DNA of 64,000 nt from JAGVPT01 sp963717445 (GCA_963717445.1 OY970334.1:2914001-2978000), one strand, 5' to 3'. Counted from the first letter of the stretch, positions 18,801-26,488 are shown. The notes: generated from the sequence alone by a model not told the origin. Numbers and translations: made by a program.

Positions 18801-20231
18801 TATAAAGGTTTAGATCAAGGGGAAGCATCATTGGGTATCACAAAAACAACAAATGGCACCATGGTTGGTTTTGGCGTTAATATCGAAACCGGTGTATATG
18901 GCGATCAAAATTGGTATTCTGTTAACATGCCCGACACGTTAAAAGCAAAGACATATTATTTTCTAGTTGGACGATATACCATGGGGCAAAAAATAGATTT
19001 CTTCATTAACGGGATATTGATCGGTTCATTGCCGGTTCCAAGTTTACCGCTGGCTCAATGGCCTGGCCATTCGTACTCTGCAATTGGAGTACAGCCTCAA
19101 TTTCCGACGACGGGGTATTGGAATGGTGTCATTGACGATATTCGAGTTTATAATTACGCGGTGGATAGTGCAACAATTCAGTCTCTCTATCACGAGGGGG
19201 GATGGCCGCTGTCTTCAATGCCAAAACTGGAATTGTATTATCCATTCAGCGGTAACGCTAACGACTCAAGTGGGAACGGATACAATGGGGCGGTAGTCAA
19301 CGCCACGTTGGCAGCTGATCGATTTAATCATCCTAACTTAGCGTACTACTTTAACGGAACGAATAGTTATATCTATGTCGGTGATATTTTGGATAGCGTC
19401 TTTTCCGCTCCCGTGGCAAAATTTAGTGTTTCGGGATGGGCCAAAACCGTTGTTCCCGGTTCGAAAGCGGGCGGGGGCGGTTTCATTATGGGTAAATCGG
19501 GAAGCGGCAATGCGGGCATCTACGAATGGGGGATGGCTCACTACAACGACAACAATGTGTACGCCGGTATTTATTATGATGGCTCTGTCGGACGTTACAC
19601 ACAGGTCACCAGTACTCCGGTCGCACCTGGTAATTGGTTTCATTTTGTTTATGTGTACGACGGGTCTTTACCGTCGGCTGAGCGACTGAAACTTTATATT
19701 AACGCAACCATCAACTTAGTTACAACGGCAAGCGTCGGAACTCCCGGCACCGGAACGATGAATACGGCACAGCCGTTGACGATCGGTGCAGGCTTAAATC
19801 TTCCCGACTCCCCCAACAACTTTTATAACGGATACATTGATGACATCCGCATTTACAACGGCGTGATTAGTGATTCGGCTATTCAAGCTCTTTTCCATGA
19901 GGGGGGATGGCAAATTGAAGGAATGTATCGGATGGGGGAAGATATTCCTGCGGATTTTGAACTTTCGTCGAATTATCCTAACCCCTTCAATCCATCCACC
20001 ACCATTCGGTTCGGTGTCCCTGTACAAAGCCGGGTAAAGATTGAGATCTTCAATATCCTCGGACAACGAGTTACAGAACTTGCGGACACAGAAGTCGGGG
20101 CGGGCTATTTTGAGAAAGTATGGCAGGCAAATTATGCATCGGGAATATATTTTTATCGCATTGAGGCTGTATCGTTGAGCGATCCGAGCAAGCGGTTTGT
20201 TGCTACGAAAAAAATGCTTCTCATGAAGTAA
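15834..20231 (+). CDS. T9SS-exported protein: seven-repeat propeller, four LamG-like domains, sorting domain
   Basis: Surface or secreted protein of 1465 aa. A signal peptide lies within about residues 23-44 (hydrophobic RLYFLGIFILMICFV ending AQAQ) after a basic n-region. Residues about 45-430 hold seven repeats of roughly 53-57 aa, each with a GxKLVG strand, S-x-DGNTAII-GGP and GAAWVFTR, consistent with a seven-bladed FG-GAP/integrin-like propeller. Four concanavalin/LamG-like domains follow (starting near residues 437, 674, 910 and 1130), each opening with YYPFNGNANDSSGNGYNG. The end carries SSNYPNPFNPSTTIRFGVP and a beta-rich tail ending in KKMLLMK, a type A type IX secretion signal. The start has GAGGAG 7 nt upstream. 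The protein probably binds carbohydrate or matrix; the ligand is unknown. Confidence 0.9.
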   Translation: MEHDTILLRRKIRNHSSSLNAMMRLYFLGIFILMICFVMEAQAQFYQIGNKLVGTGAAGAAYQGMSVAISGDGNTAIVGGHEDNGGVGAAWIYTRLNGVWSQQGTKLVGSGAMGTSAQGVAVALSWDGNTAIIGGPWDNSYVGAAWVFTRSGNTWTQQGNKIVGSDVSVTPFFGYSLGLSSDGNTAVIGAPVDSGQQYAAVGAACVFTRKSGIWTQQGKKLVGTNSSGSPQQGVSVGISSDGNTVIIGGPTDSANTGAAWVFTRSDSVWTQQGGKLVGTAATSAQQGASIRLSSDGNTAIIGGPYDNSGSGAAWIFSRSEGTWTQNGGKLYGGGAVGAANQGYSVAISGDDSVVIVGGPADDGNIGAAWVYALSNGVWNQQGGKLVGSGATGTSEQGWSVAISGDALTGIVGGRTDNSNTGAIWMYQKAVTDTAESEFVAYYPFNGNANDSSGNGYNGIVTGATLTTDRFGAANSAYSFDGSTSIIRCGDILDSVFCAPVAKFSVSGWAMTRTYGSIAPGGGFIIGKNGGGNAGPYQWNVTHLNGVLYAAVMSDTLAQNYVAVTSPMTTNQWFHFVLVFDGSLPELQRVKLYVNGQSSNTSLYQQVGTLGTTTENSTQNLTIGASHYANNPNSFHDFYNGNIDDIRIYNGALDSAAVQSLYHERGWALFSQPGLVLYYPFNGNANDSSRNGYNGTVAGATLTADRFGAANSAYSFDGSSSIIRCGDILDSVFSAPVAQFSVSGWAMTRTYGSFAGGGGFIIGKNGGGNLGPYQWNVTHDDGVLYGAVFSDTLAQNYIALTSPMTKNQWFHFVLVFNGSLPEMQRVKLYVNGVSTNSSVYQNVGTLGTATVNSTQNLTIGATQYTNNPALPGNFYDGNIDDIGIYNWALDSTTVQSLYHERGWPKSLEPGLVAYYPFNGNANDSSGNGYNGTVYGATLTTDRFGKSNSAYHFTGGASIGIPELFPDTVSAFTFASWVMKDTMDYNTHEIIYKGLDQGEASLGITKTTNGTMVGFGVNIETGVYGDQNWYSVNMPDTLKAKTYYFLVGRYTMGQKIDFFINGILIGSLPVPSLPLAQWPGHSYSAIGVQPQFPTTGYWNGVIDDIRVYNYAVDSATIQSLYHEGGWPLSSMPKLELYYPFSGNANDSSGNGYNGAVVNATLAADRFNHPNLAYYFNGTNSYIYVGDILDSVFSAPVAKFSVSGWAKTVVPGSKAGGGGFIMGKSGSGNAGIYEWGMAHYNDNNVYAGIYYDGSVGRYTQVTSTPVAPGNWFHFVYVYDGSLPSAERLKLYINATINLVTTASVGTPGTGTMNTAQPLTIGAGLNLPDSPNNFYNGYIDDIRIYNGVISDSAIQALFHEGGWQIEGMYRMGEDIPADFELSSNYPNPFNPSTTIRFGVPVQSRVKIEIFNILGQRVTELADTEVGAGYFEKVWQANYASGIYFYRIEAVSLSDPSKRFVATKKMLLMK
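17142..19900 (+). repeat. four tandem LamG-domain coding repeats
   Basis: Within the large exported-protein gene, four units of about 665-710 bp begin near 17142, 17853, 18556 and 19222. Units 1 and 2 are closest to each other at the nucleotide level over most of their length. Unit 4 shares the same middle block (ATCCTGGATAGTGTTTTC-like) with them, while unit 3 has a different middle. This suggests serial duplication with replacement or divergence of one unit. Confidence 0.8.
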
Positions 20232-20288
20232 AAGTACCTCAATAAACACTGAAACGATTTCAAGATCGTAAAATGTTTGAGGCTGTAA

Positions 20289-20324
20289 ACAAGAAAGCCA
20301 CGATAATCCTCGTGGCTTCCTTGT
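20289..20324 (+). terminator. intrinsic terminator after the exported-protein gene
   Basis: Stem AAGCCACGA/TCGTGGCTT (20295-20303 with 20310-20318) around a 6-nt loop, extended by ACAAG/CTTGT across one mismatch and followed by TTTGTT. It lies 58 bp after the stop codon. The stem could also slow transcription from the minus side. Confidence 0.85.
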
Positions 20325-20361
20325 TTTGTTGGAGCGACCCTAAAAATTACAGATGCTCTCC

Positions 20362-21168
20362 TTACTTTTCCCCTTTAATGACCATCCAGAATCCGCACCA
20401 GGGGGCGAGAAGTTTTTGATTTACTGCGTTGACGAAATTCGGAAACCTTCGGCGGTACGAATCGCAAAGTGAATAGCTTCGATTCCGAAACCGTGAGAAC
20501 ATTCGTTCGGCTTCGGATTTTGAGTACGCTTTTCCGAGCGGGTTTTCACCGCCGTCATACACGCGCACCCAATCCTCTAAAAGAGTCGGGCGCGACAATG
20601 TAGTATTTTTCCCCTTCAGGGATTTCCATAAAGTGAAGAGTGGAATGCCGAGCCACACGTGAAGCGAATTCTTGTGGTAGAGCATGATGACGATCTTCCC
20701 GCCCGGACGCAGGACACGGTATACTTCATCGATCGCTTTTTGAGTATTTGGAGTGTGGTGAAGTACGCCGAATGAATAAACGACATCGAACGTGGCATCT
20801 GCAAAAGGAAGGTTTTCCGCATCCGAAACGCGAGCGTCAACGGTCAATCCTTCAAGCTCGAAACGTCTCTTGACAAGTTCGATGCTTTGAGGAGTGAGGT
20901 CGACTCCAGTGACGTGCGCACCGCCTTTAGCAAATTGGAGAAGGTCTGTCCCGAGGCCGCACCCCACCTCCAATAATTTTTTTCCCTTGTAACGGTCAAA
21001 ACCAATAATGCTATTCATGAACGGCTGAGTTTCGTACCTGAACCGTTCAACTTCAGCGAAGAATTCTTTAGACCCCCATGCTAAGTGAGTGAATTGAGTT
21101 CCGCACGGGTGGGCGTTCCAATATTCCCTCACTTGCGATTTTAACTGTTCGTCTTGCTCATTGATCAT
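20362..21168 (-). CDS. class I SAM-dependent methyltransferase
   Basis: Methyltransferase of the Methyltransf_11 group, 268 aa from the ATG at 21168. LLEVGCGLGTDLLQFA is the SAM-binding loop, VTGVDLTPQSIELVKRR the acidic second strand, DVVYSFGVLHHTPN motif II, and EVYRVLRPGGKIVIMLYH the post-core strand. The C-terminal part (about 60 residues) carries basic and aromatic residues but no known signature. An in-frame extension to 21243 overlaps the asparagine synthase gene and is not conserved-looking, so the inner ATG is chosen. It is next to asparagine synthase, a pairing often seen in polysaccharide or peptide-modification clusters. The substrate is unknown. Confidence 0.8.
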   Translation of the reverse strand: MINEQDEQLKSQVREYWNAHPCGTQFTHLAWGSKEFFAEVERFRYETQPFMNSIIGFDRYKGKKLLEVGCGLGTDLLQFAKGGAHVTGVDLTPQSIELVKRRFELEGLTVDARVSDAENLPFADATFDVVYSFGVLHHTPNTQKAIDEVYRVLRPGGKIVIMLYHKNSLHVWLGIPLFTLWKSLKGKNTTLSRPTLLEDWVRVYDGGENPLGKAYSKSEAERMFSRFRNRSYSLCDSYRRRFPNFVNAVNQKLLAPWCGFWMVIKGEK

Positions 21169-21203
21169 TTGGTTCCCGTCATTGTCGTAATAGGATTTCC
21201 GGC

Positions 21204-23099
21204 TTATGAAATTTTCTCTCCGGCGATCCAGAATTTGTGCCACATTTTAAAGTTGATAAGGCTCCAAATCTGAGTCGAATAGTTGATTCCGGTCCGCTCG
21301 TATTCGTCGATAAGGTTGTGTATGTAGGTCGTATCGGTGTACGGGTCATCGTGCTCGAATAGGTATGGTTTGGCATATTCAAGGATTTTCTTTGTCAACA
21401 TATTTTTTCCCGACCCGGCAAAGCCAATTTTTTTCCGGTAGATAATATTGCGGGGGATCAAACCTTCCACCGCTTTCTTGAGAATATATTTTGTTTCGCC
21501 GTTCTTGATTTTTAGCTGCCACGGAATTTTCATTGAAAACTCGATGAGTTTATGGTCGAGGAACGGGACGCGCGCTTCAACCGACGTTGCCATCGTCATC
21601 TTGTCGACGCGCATCAACAGCAGCTCGGGAAGGCGATTCTTTAATTCCCAGTAGATCATTTTCGTTGAATAATCGCCCCCCGGCACGGCGCGAAATGATT
21701 CATCGACTAAAGCCCCGGATGGTGTTGCGAACGCGTTCAAAAGTTTTGTTTTTTCGCTGTCGTCGAACGCAGTCGCCCCGCCGAGAAACGGCTCTTTTGC
21801 TGTCAGGAAATTCTTGATGTAATTCTGACGGTAATCGACCCGAAGGGATTTCAAGAGCGTTGAAAGCAGCATGTAGCTTGTTGAACGGATTGATTCCGGC
21901 ATGGCGCGGATGAGCCGAAATTGCTCCTGCAAGCGGATGATGCGTTTGTAGAGCGTGTAACCGCAAAATTGCTCGTCGCTTCCCTCTCCAACCTGGACCA
22001 CAATTGTTCCGTTGTCTCTTGCCAGTTTTGAAACATAATAGAGGGGAAATGAGACGGGGTCGGCGAGCGGCTCGTCGTGATGGTAAATGACGTTTGGAAA
22101 AAGGTTGATGAAGTCGTCGTCGTTGATGACTATTTCGTGGTGGTTTGTCTTGAATTCTTTCGCGATCTGCCGGGCATACGAAAACTCATTGACATTTTCT
22201 TGTCCCTCTATTGCAACCGAAAATGTGTCAACAGGGCGATTCATGAGTTGGCTCATCAATGCTACGTTTGTGCTCGAGTCGATGCCGCCGCTGAGAAATA
22301 CACCGAACGGAACATCGCTCATCATTCTCTTTTCGATGGATTCGCGGAGCAGCTCGATGATGCGCCGGGTGCAGTATTCCTCATTGTTCACATCCTCGCC
22401 GTTGACCGGCTGAAAGACATTCCAGTATTCCCCTTTGTTGACCGTACCGTCCAACGCTACTTCTAAAAAATGTCCGGCTTCAAGTTTTTTAATCCCCTTG
22501 AAGAGCGTTTGCGGAGCCGGCGTTGCAATGAACGTGAAGTAATGTGAAAGGGCAGTTTCGTCAACCTCGCGCGGTATCGAGGGGTCCTCGAGAATAGCTT
22601 TTATCTCGGAGGCAAACAATAGGCGGTTGTTCACAACGGTATAGTAGAGGGGCTTGATGCCGATCCGGTCTCGGAAGAGGAAGAGTTTTTGTTTTTTTGA
22701 ATCCCAGAGGGCGATGGCAAACATCCCCTCAAGTTTTTGTACGAATTGAGGTCCATATTCTTCGTACGCGTGGATCAGGGTTTCGGTATCGCTGCGGGAT
22801 TTGTAACGGTGGCCCGCAGCTTCGAGCGCGGGGCGAAGTTTTGCATGGTTGTAGATCTCGCCGTTGAGCATGATCCAGACGGTACCATCTTCGTTGCACA
22901 TCGGCTGGTTACCGGCAGGGGAGAGATCGACGATCGCAAGCCGCCGAAAACCGAATCCAAGATTTTTCTGCGGAGAGATATACGTTCCGTCCGAATCGGG
23001 GCCGCGGTGCTTGATCTTCTCCGTCATGTTCTGGAGGAGATCCTCATCCACCGGTCGAGCGTTTCCATTGAAATGGAGTATACCGCAGATGCCGCACAT
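21204..23099 (-). CDS. asnB: asparagine synthase (glutamine-hydrolysing)
   Basis: 631 aa. MCGICGILHF places the nucleophile Cys2 of the class II glutamine amidotransferase domain (about 1-215), with GNQPMCNEDG and LNGEIYNH following. The C-terminal synthetase domain (about 240-600) has the PP-loop SGGIDSST near 270 and EGSDEQFCGY. It converts aspartate, glutamine and ATP to asparagine, or amidates a related carboxylate. Paralogues of this type frequently reside in exopolysaccharide loci, where they may amidate uronic acids. Given the uronic-acid genes upstream, that is a reasonable alternative to housekeeping asparagine synthesis. There is no clear ribosome site. A hairpin with a U-tract stands 30 nt before the start codon. 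Confidence 0.88.
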   Translation of the reverse strand: MCGICGILHFNGNARPVDEDLLQNMTEKIKHRGPDSDGTYISPQKNLGFGFRRLAIVDLSPAGNQPMCNEDGTVWIMLNGEIYNHAKLRPALEAAGHRYKSRSDTETLIHAYEEYGPQFVQKLEGMFAIALWDSKKQKLFLFRDRIGIKPLYYTVVNNRLLFASEIKAILEDPSIPREVDETALSHYFTFIATPAPQTLFKGIKKLEAGHFLEVALDGTVNKGEYWNVFQPVNGEDVNNEEYCTRRIIELLRESIEKRMMSDVPFGVFLSGGIDSSTNVALMSQLMNRPVDTFSVAIEGQENVNEFSYARQIAKEFKTNHHEIVINDDDFINLFPNVIYHHDEPLADPVSFPLYYVSKLARDNGTIVVQVGEGSDEQFCGYTLYKRIIRLQEQFRLIRAMPESIRSTSYMLLSTLLKSLRVDYRQNYIKNFLTAKEPFLGGATAFDDSEKTKLLNAFATPSGALVDESFRAVPGGDYSTKMIYWELKNRLPELLLMRVDKMTMATSVEARVPFLDHKLIEFSMKIPWQLKIKNGETKYILKKAVEGLIPRNIIYRKKIGFAGSGKNMLTKKILEYAKPYLFEHDDPYTDTTYIHNLIDEYERTGINYSTQIWSLINFKMWHKFWIAGEKIS

Positions 23100-23119
23100 A
23101 AGAAAATAAAGAATGAAAA

Positions 23120-23162
23120 GGAAAAATTAAAAAGCTAAATCTGCGAGCGACAGATTTAGCTT
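23120..23162 (-). terminator. terminator-like hairpin in the asnB leader
   Basis: Perfect 12-bp stem AAGCTAAATCTG/CAGATTTAGCTT (23132-23143 with 23151-23162) around a 7-nt loop. Read on the minus strand it is followed by a run of T residues. It ends about 30 nt before the asnB start codon, with no minus-strand gene upstream, so it may act as a leader attenuator. Alternatively it ends an unrecognised short transcript. Confidence 0.6.
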
Positions 23163-23242
23163 CCGCTGTATACAAGGTAGTGGAATTTCGTTAGAGTTTC
23201 AAGAAGCGGTAGGCGGGTGTAGTAGCGCACTTTCAAAGTAAA

Positions 23243-23365
23243 TGTCATTCCAGTCGACAGACTCCGTCGCACTCTGACGAGCGAAATTCCTTCGGAACCG
23301 GAATCCATTCAATTGGGCATGGGTGCCAGCTTTTCCCGAAAATGCCTTCGGCACGCTGCATGACA
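23243..23365. repeat. TGTCAT...ATGACA bounded palindromic unit
   Basis: The unit starts TGTCATTCC and ends GCATGACA, giving short terminal inverted repeats. It contains inner complementary stretches such as CGACAGACTCCGTCG and TTCCTTCGGAA. It resembles dispersed non-coding palindromic elements of environmental genomes. Only one copy is in the window, so its repeat nature is inferred. Confidence 0.4.
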
Positions 23366-23376
23366 AATCTCTTTTA

Positions 23377-23392
23377 TTTTGAATATTCAAAA
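23377..23392. repeat. perfect 16-bp palindrome
   Basis: TTTTGAATATTCAAAA reads the same on both strands. It lies between two repeat elements about 280 bp upstream of asnB and 190 bp upstream of the phosphoesterase start. It could be an operator or chance AT-rich symmetry; no second copy was seen. Confidence 0.35.
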
Positions 23393-23443
23393 TGTACCAA
23401 TGCCCCGCATTTCGGTAATGGGTAATTTTGTTTTTCTAGCGGG

Positions 23444-23523
23444 AGGTGACGGACACCTCACTCCCAAAAATCACGTTATGCCAGAATATTTGGCAAGATA
23501 AATCGGTAAGGTGTCCGTCACCT
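23444..23523. repeat. palindromic dispersed repeat, copy 1
   Basis: Perfect 15-bp terminal inverted repeats AGGTGACGGACACCT and AGGTGTCCGTCACCT flank a 50-bp centre. Each arm is itself nearly palindromic (AGGTG/CACCT). The right half, from AATATT through AAGATAAA to AGGTGTCCG, is clearly related to the element at 29529-29605. No transposase is adjacent. It resembles REP/MITE-like elements. Confidence 0.8.
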
Positions 23524-23547
23524 TAACAAACTTGAGCACTACCCGCA

Positions 23548-23578
23548 TTTGCTTTTGTAGGGACTTCTACTACATTGC
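23548..23578 (+). promoter_or_regulatory. possible Bacteroidota-type promoter for the phosphoesterase gene
   Basis: TTTG at 23548-23551, 19 nt, then TACATTGC at 23571-23578, a partial match to TAnnTTTG. The ATG at 23584 would lie almost at the predicted transcription start. Confidence 0.3.
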
Positions 23579-23583
23579 TTTTT

Positions 23584-24285
23584 ATGCGTATTGCAATTAT
23601 CTCCGATATCCATGCAAACCTGGAAGCTCTCCAGCAAGCTTTCAAAATCATCGACACAAAAGAGATCGATCATGTGTACTGCCTCGGCGACATTGTCGGC
23701 TACGGTGCAGATCCAAATGAGTGCATTACAATCATGCGGGATCGCGGCGTTTCATGCGTCATCGGCAACCATGACCAAGCGGTGCTCAACGCAAACACAG
23801 CAGTGAATTTAAATCGTTTTGCACGGGAGGCGGTTGAGTGGACGGCCCGGCAATTGACACCCGAGCACATTGCATTCCTTTCACACCTGCCGTATGTCAG
23901 CGTTGAGCGTCACTGTACCTTCGTTCATGCCTCACCGAATAAGCCTGAGGAGTGGAACTACATTATTACTTCATACGACGCTCAGGAAAATTTCCAATTC
24001 TTCACAACTTCAATATGCTGGATAGGGCATACTCATCGAAGCGAGGTATATTGCGAGGATATGAAGTCAACTGAAGTGGAAAAAGGGAAGAGGTATATTA
24101 TCAATGTTGGGAGTGTCGGCCAACCGCGCAACGGCGACAACCGTTTGAGCTTCGGGGTTTTTGACATCGGCCGGTTTGAGTATGAACATGTTGTCTCAGC
24201 GTATGACGCCGAATCAGCGCGGAAGAAGATTATTAACGCGGGATTGCCCTCGTACTTGGGGGATCGGCTGCTCGTCGGCATGTAA
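23584..24285 (+). CDS. calcineurin-like metallophosphoesterase (YfcE/MJ0936 type)
   Basis: Metal-dependent phosphodiesterase of 233 aa. It has all the family motifs: SDIHANLEAL (metal Asp and His), GDIVGYGADP, IGNHDQAV, FVHASPN and WIGHTHR. INVGSVGQPR in the C-terminal part is typical of this subgroup. Substrates of such proteins range from cyclic nucleotides to phosphoesters and cannot be read from sequence. The ATG at 23584 starts the conserved strand MRIAIISD; an upstream TTG at 23575 is unlikely. It is a single-gene unit on the plus strand, preceded by a repeat-rich gap. Confidence 0.85.
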   Translation: MRIAIISDIHANLEALQQAFKIIDTKEIDHVYCLGDIVGYGADPNECITIMRDRGVSCVIGNHDQAVLNANTAVNLNRFAREAVEWTARQLTPEHIAFLSHLPYVSVERHCTFVHASPNKPEEWNYIITSYDAQENFQFFTTSICWIGHTHRSEVYCEDMKSTEVEKGKRYIINVGSVGQPRNGDNRLSFGVFDIGRFEYEHVVSAYDAESARKKIINAGLPSYLGDRLLVGM

Positions 24286-24294
24286 TATGAATTC

Positions 24295-24873
24295 TCACTG
24301 CGAAGCTGCCAGAAGTTCCGCTTGAAAAGTTTCCTTCGTTTGCATGCCGATCATTTTCTTGACGATCTCCCCCTTCTTGTTTACAAAGAACGATGTAGGA
24401 ATGCCTCGAATACCGCCAAACGCCTGTTCGAGCTCTCCGTTGTCGATGACGATCGGGTATGCGAGATTTGCCTGCACTGCAAATGTGTGAACAAGGTTGA
24501 CCACGTCGCCGTCGCGGTCGACCGAGATGCCGATGATCTTGATGTTTTTGTCTTTGTATTCGTTATGAAGAGCGACGAGGTCGGGCAATTCCCGCTTGCA
24601 TGGACCGCACCATGTTGCCCAGAAATTTATCAAGACGACGTTATCTTTCGAAAAATCCGAGAACGATACTTGCTTGCCCGTTTCGTCCGTCCAGCTAAAA
24701 TCGGCTACTTTGGTCCCTTCGCCCTTCTGAACTGAATTCACTTTCGACACGTTGCCGATAAAATCGCCCGACGACGGAACTTCGGATTGTGCGGATGAGT
24801 TCTCTTCGCCTTTTTTTGCACAGCCGGAGAGAATCAACAACGAAAAGAGCGTTACCGTGAAAAATGTTCTCAT
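24295..24873 (-). CDS. TlpA/ResA-like thioredoxin-fold lipoprotein
   Basis: Periplasm-facing thiol-disulfide protein of 192 aa from the ATG at 24873. The N-terminus is a lipoprotein signal (hydrophobic FFTVTLFSLLIL then LSGC). The thioredoxin fold follows: VLINFWATWCGPCKRELPDL holds the CxxC redox motif, IKIIGISVDRDG the central strand, and GIRGIPTSFFVNKKGE the cis-Pro. Alternative starts at 24912 and 24909 add up to 13 residues before the signal. It follows an ECF sigma and anti-sigma pair with a 43-bp gap from the anti-sigma stop, so it may belong to that regulon. It may help reduce apocytochromes or extracytoplasmic thiols. Confidence 0.87.
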   Translation of the reverse strand: MRTFFTVTLFSLLILSGCAKKGEENSSAQSEVPSSGDFIGNVSKVNSVQKGEGTKVADFSWTDETGKQVSFSDFSKDNVVLINFWATWCGPCKRELPDLVALHNEYKDKNIKIIGISVDRDGDVVNLVHTFAVQANLAYPIVIDNGELEQAFGGIRGIPTSFFVNKKGEIVKKMIGMQTKETFQAELLAASQ

Positions 24874-24916
24874 GCTGGAAATATGGAAATGAGTTTGGAT
24901 GTTGTTCATCATCGGT

Positions 24917-25777
24917 TTACCATGGGTCTTTGTCGCTCAAAAGAGCGATCATTTTATCTCGTCCTATTTTGCTGACTGCAGCACAAAGCGTGTTCTTATG
25001 TCTCCAAAGGACAACGTTGCACAGGTCGGGCGTTTGTTCGAAATACCAACCGGTCTTTGCAAGCGCGGCCTTGGCATTTTCGGGCAACCCGATTCTATTG
25101 CCGCTCATTGCTTCGTTCATGTCCACTTGATAAACGTAGAGGAGTCCTTCACCGCCTATTTTGTAAACAACGTGGGCCAGGCGTACGCCGTTGATTTCTG
25201 AAAGAATGCCGCCGCACCAATCGCAACCGCTCAACGTTGCAACGCTCACCTCGAACGGCGTATCTTTCGAAAGAAAGTCTTTGATATCGTCCGGGTCATG
25301 GCTTACCAGCGTCGGCTTAAGCGCGCCGGTCATAGCTGCACTGTAGTTGTTCAACGACTGTGTGATAATATTTTTTTCGCTGGAAATGGGAATAGCGTTG
25401 TTCTTTTGGAGCAGAGAGACTGCGCCGACGGCAACAAGAACGAGTGCCACTAGCGCAACCGCCGGGTTCAAAAATGCTCCCCCGAAGATTGCCGTGAGCC
25501 AACTTTTTGACGAGGGATGAAGCTTCTCCACCTCGGAAAATAGAGAGGCCTGCACGATACTCGGAGCGCTCTGGCGCTGCACTTTTGCACGGACAACCGA
25601 TTTGATTATTTGTTCCATCTCGAATTCATTGCGGCAGGAAGGGCAATCCCCGGCGTGGGCCGTAAAGCGGGATATGATGTCTGCGTGAAGGCGCTTGTCT
25701 ACTGCTTCACTGATCAACTCGTGGAACTCGCGGCAATCCACAGCTACACCTTCACGGTAAATTTTTTCATCGCTCAA
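24917..25777 (-). CDS. anti-sigma factor with zinc-finger domain and cysteine-rich extracytoplasmic domain
   Basis: 286 aa. The N-terminal zf-HC2 domain contains Cys15 and the HAGDCPSC motif (H-x3-C-x2-C) near residues 46-53, which binds zinc and captures the sigma factor. One membrane helix lies near 104-123 (FLNPAVALVALVLVAVGAV). The extracytoplasmic part (about 125-286) has CDWCGG plus two further cysteines near the end, unusual for a plain anti-sigma protein. The gene starts with a TTG overlapping the sigma-factor stop (TTGA), indicating coupling; a GTG 12 codons in is an alternative start. With the thioredoxin-like gene downstream, redox sensing by the outer domain is a plausible inference. 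Confidence 0.82.
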   Translation of the reverse strand: MSDEKIYREGVAVDCREFHELISEAVDKRLHADIISRFTAHAGDCPSCRNEFEMEQIIKSVVRAKVQRQSAPSIVQASLFSEVEKLHPSSKSWLTAIFGGAFLNPAVALVALVLVAVGAVSLLQKNNAIPISSEKNIITQSLNNYSAAMTGALKPTLVSHDPDDIKDFLSKDTPFEVSVATLSGCDWCGGILSEINGVRLAHVVYKIGGEGLLYVYQVDMNEAMSGNRIGLPENAKAALAKTGWYFEQTPDLCNVVLWRHKNTLCAAVSKIGRDKMIALLSDKDPW

Positions 25778-26364
25778 TCCTTTCCAACAAAACCGCGCTT
25801 TTTTGCATACTCAAAAAGTTTTGCGTAAAGAAGTTTTCGTCCCCGATGCAATCGCGATCGCACCGTCCCCACCGGGCATTCAACAAACTCTGCAATTTCT
25901 TCGTACGTTAAGCCTTCGATATCGCACAAGATGACGACCGTGCGGAATTCTTCCGGAAGCGACTCGAGGGCTTTAGTAACGTCATCGTCCAGCAAATGTC
26001 CGAATAATTTTTCCTGCAAATCGTTTGCATCGGTGGAGTTTTCACGAATGACGTTGTAAAAATTCTGAATATCGTTGTAATCGACGGTATCGGGTTCCTT
26101 AACGGCTTTCCGGTAGACGTTGATATACGTGTTTTTCATAATACGGAACAACCATGCGCGGACGTTCGTTCCTTTTTCATACTTATCCCAGAATCGAAAT
26201 GCCTTGAGGAATGTCTCCTGGAGGAGGTCGCGAGCGTCATCCGCGTTGCCGGTCATCCGGAGCGCATAATTATAGAGAATGTCTGTGTGGGGGATAGCCT
26301 CCTGTTCAAACTCTTTATGGAGGCTTTTGGCAGGATTGATAATAGCAAGAAAGATTGCAAACAT
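25774..26364 (-). CDS. ECF-type RNA polymerase sigma factor
   Basis: Group 4 sigma-70 factor of 196 aa. Region 2 is visible as DILYNYALRMTGNADDARDLLQETFLKAF (split here for clarity: DARDLLQETFLKAFRF is the -10-recognition core). FRIMKNTYINVYRK continues region 2.4. Region 4 has LPEEFRTVVILCDIEGLTY and VECPVGTVRSRLHRGRKLL, the -35-binding helix-turn-helix. It overlaps the anti-sigma gene by 4 bp. Such pairs usually autoregulate from a promoter ahead of the sigma gene, which here would lie in 26365-26488, divergent from the lipoprotein gene. Confidence 0.9.
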   Translation of the reverse strand: MFAIFLAIINPAKSLHKEFEQEAIPHTDILYNYALRMTGNADDARDLLQETFLKAFRFWDKYEKGTNVRAWLFRIMKNTYINVYRKAVKEPDTVDYNDIQNFYNVIRENSTDANDLQEKLFGHLLDDDVTKALESLPEEFRTVVILCDIEGLTYEEIAEFVECPVGTVRSRLHRGRKLLYAKLFEYAKKRGFVGKD

Positions 26365-26488
26365 GCGATTGTTCCCTCGCGGCAGTGCAGGCCGTGAATG
26401 AGATAGTCAACAGTGCGTTCAAGGTTTTAGGAATGTCGCATGCTGTTGAATGTGCGCTTCAGATACTTAAAACTTAACAAAAAACGGA

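Larger units (their letters stand above)
23100..23583. other. divergent gap packed with inverted repeats
   Basis: 484 bp without a credible protein gene, between asnB (minus) and a phosphoesterase (plus). It holds four separate palindromic structures: the hairpin at 23132-23162, a TGTCAT/ATGACA-bounded unit at 23243-23365, a perfect 16-bp palindrome at 23377-23392 (TTTTGAATATTCAAAA) and an 80-bp inverted-repeat element at 23444-23523. The plus-strand promoter overlaps its right end. Confidence 0.6.
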
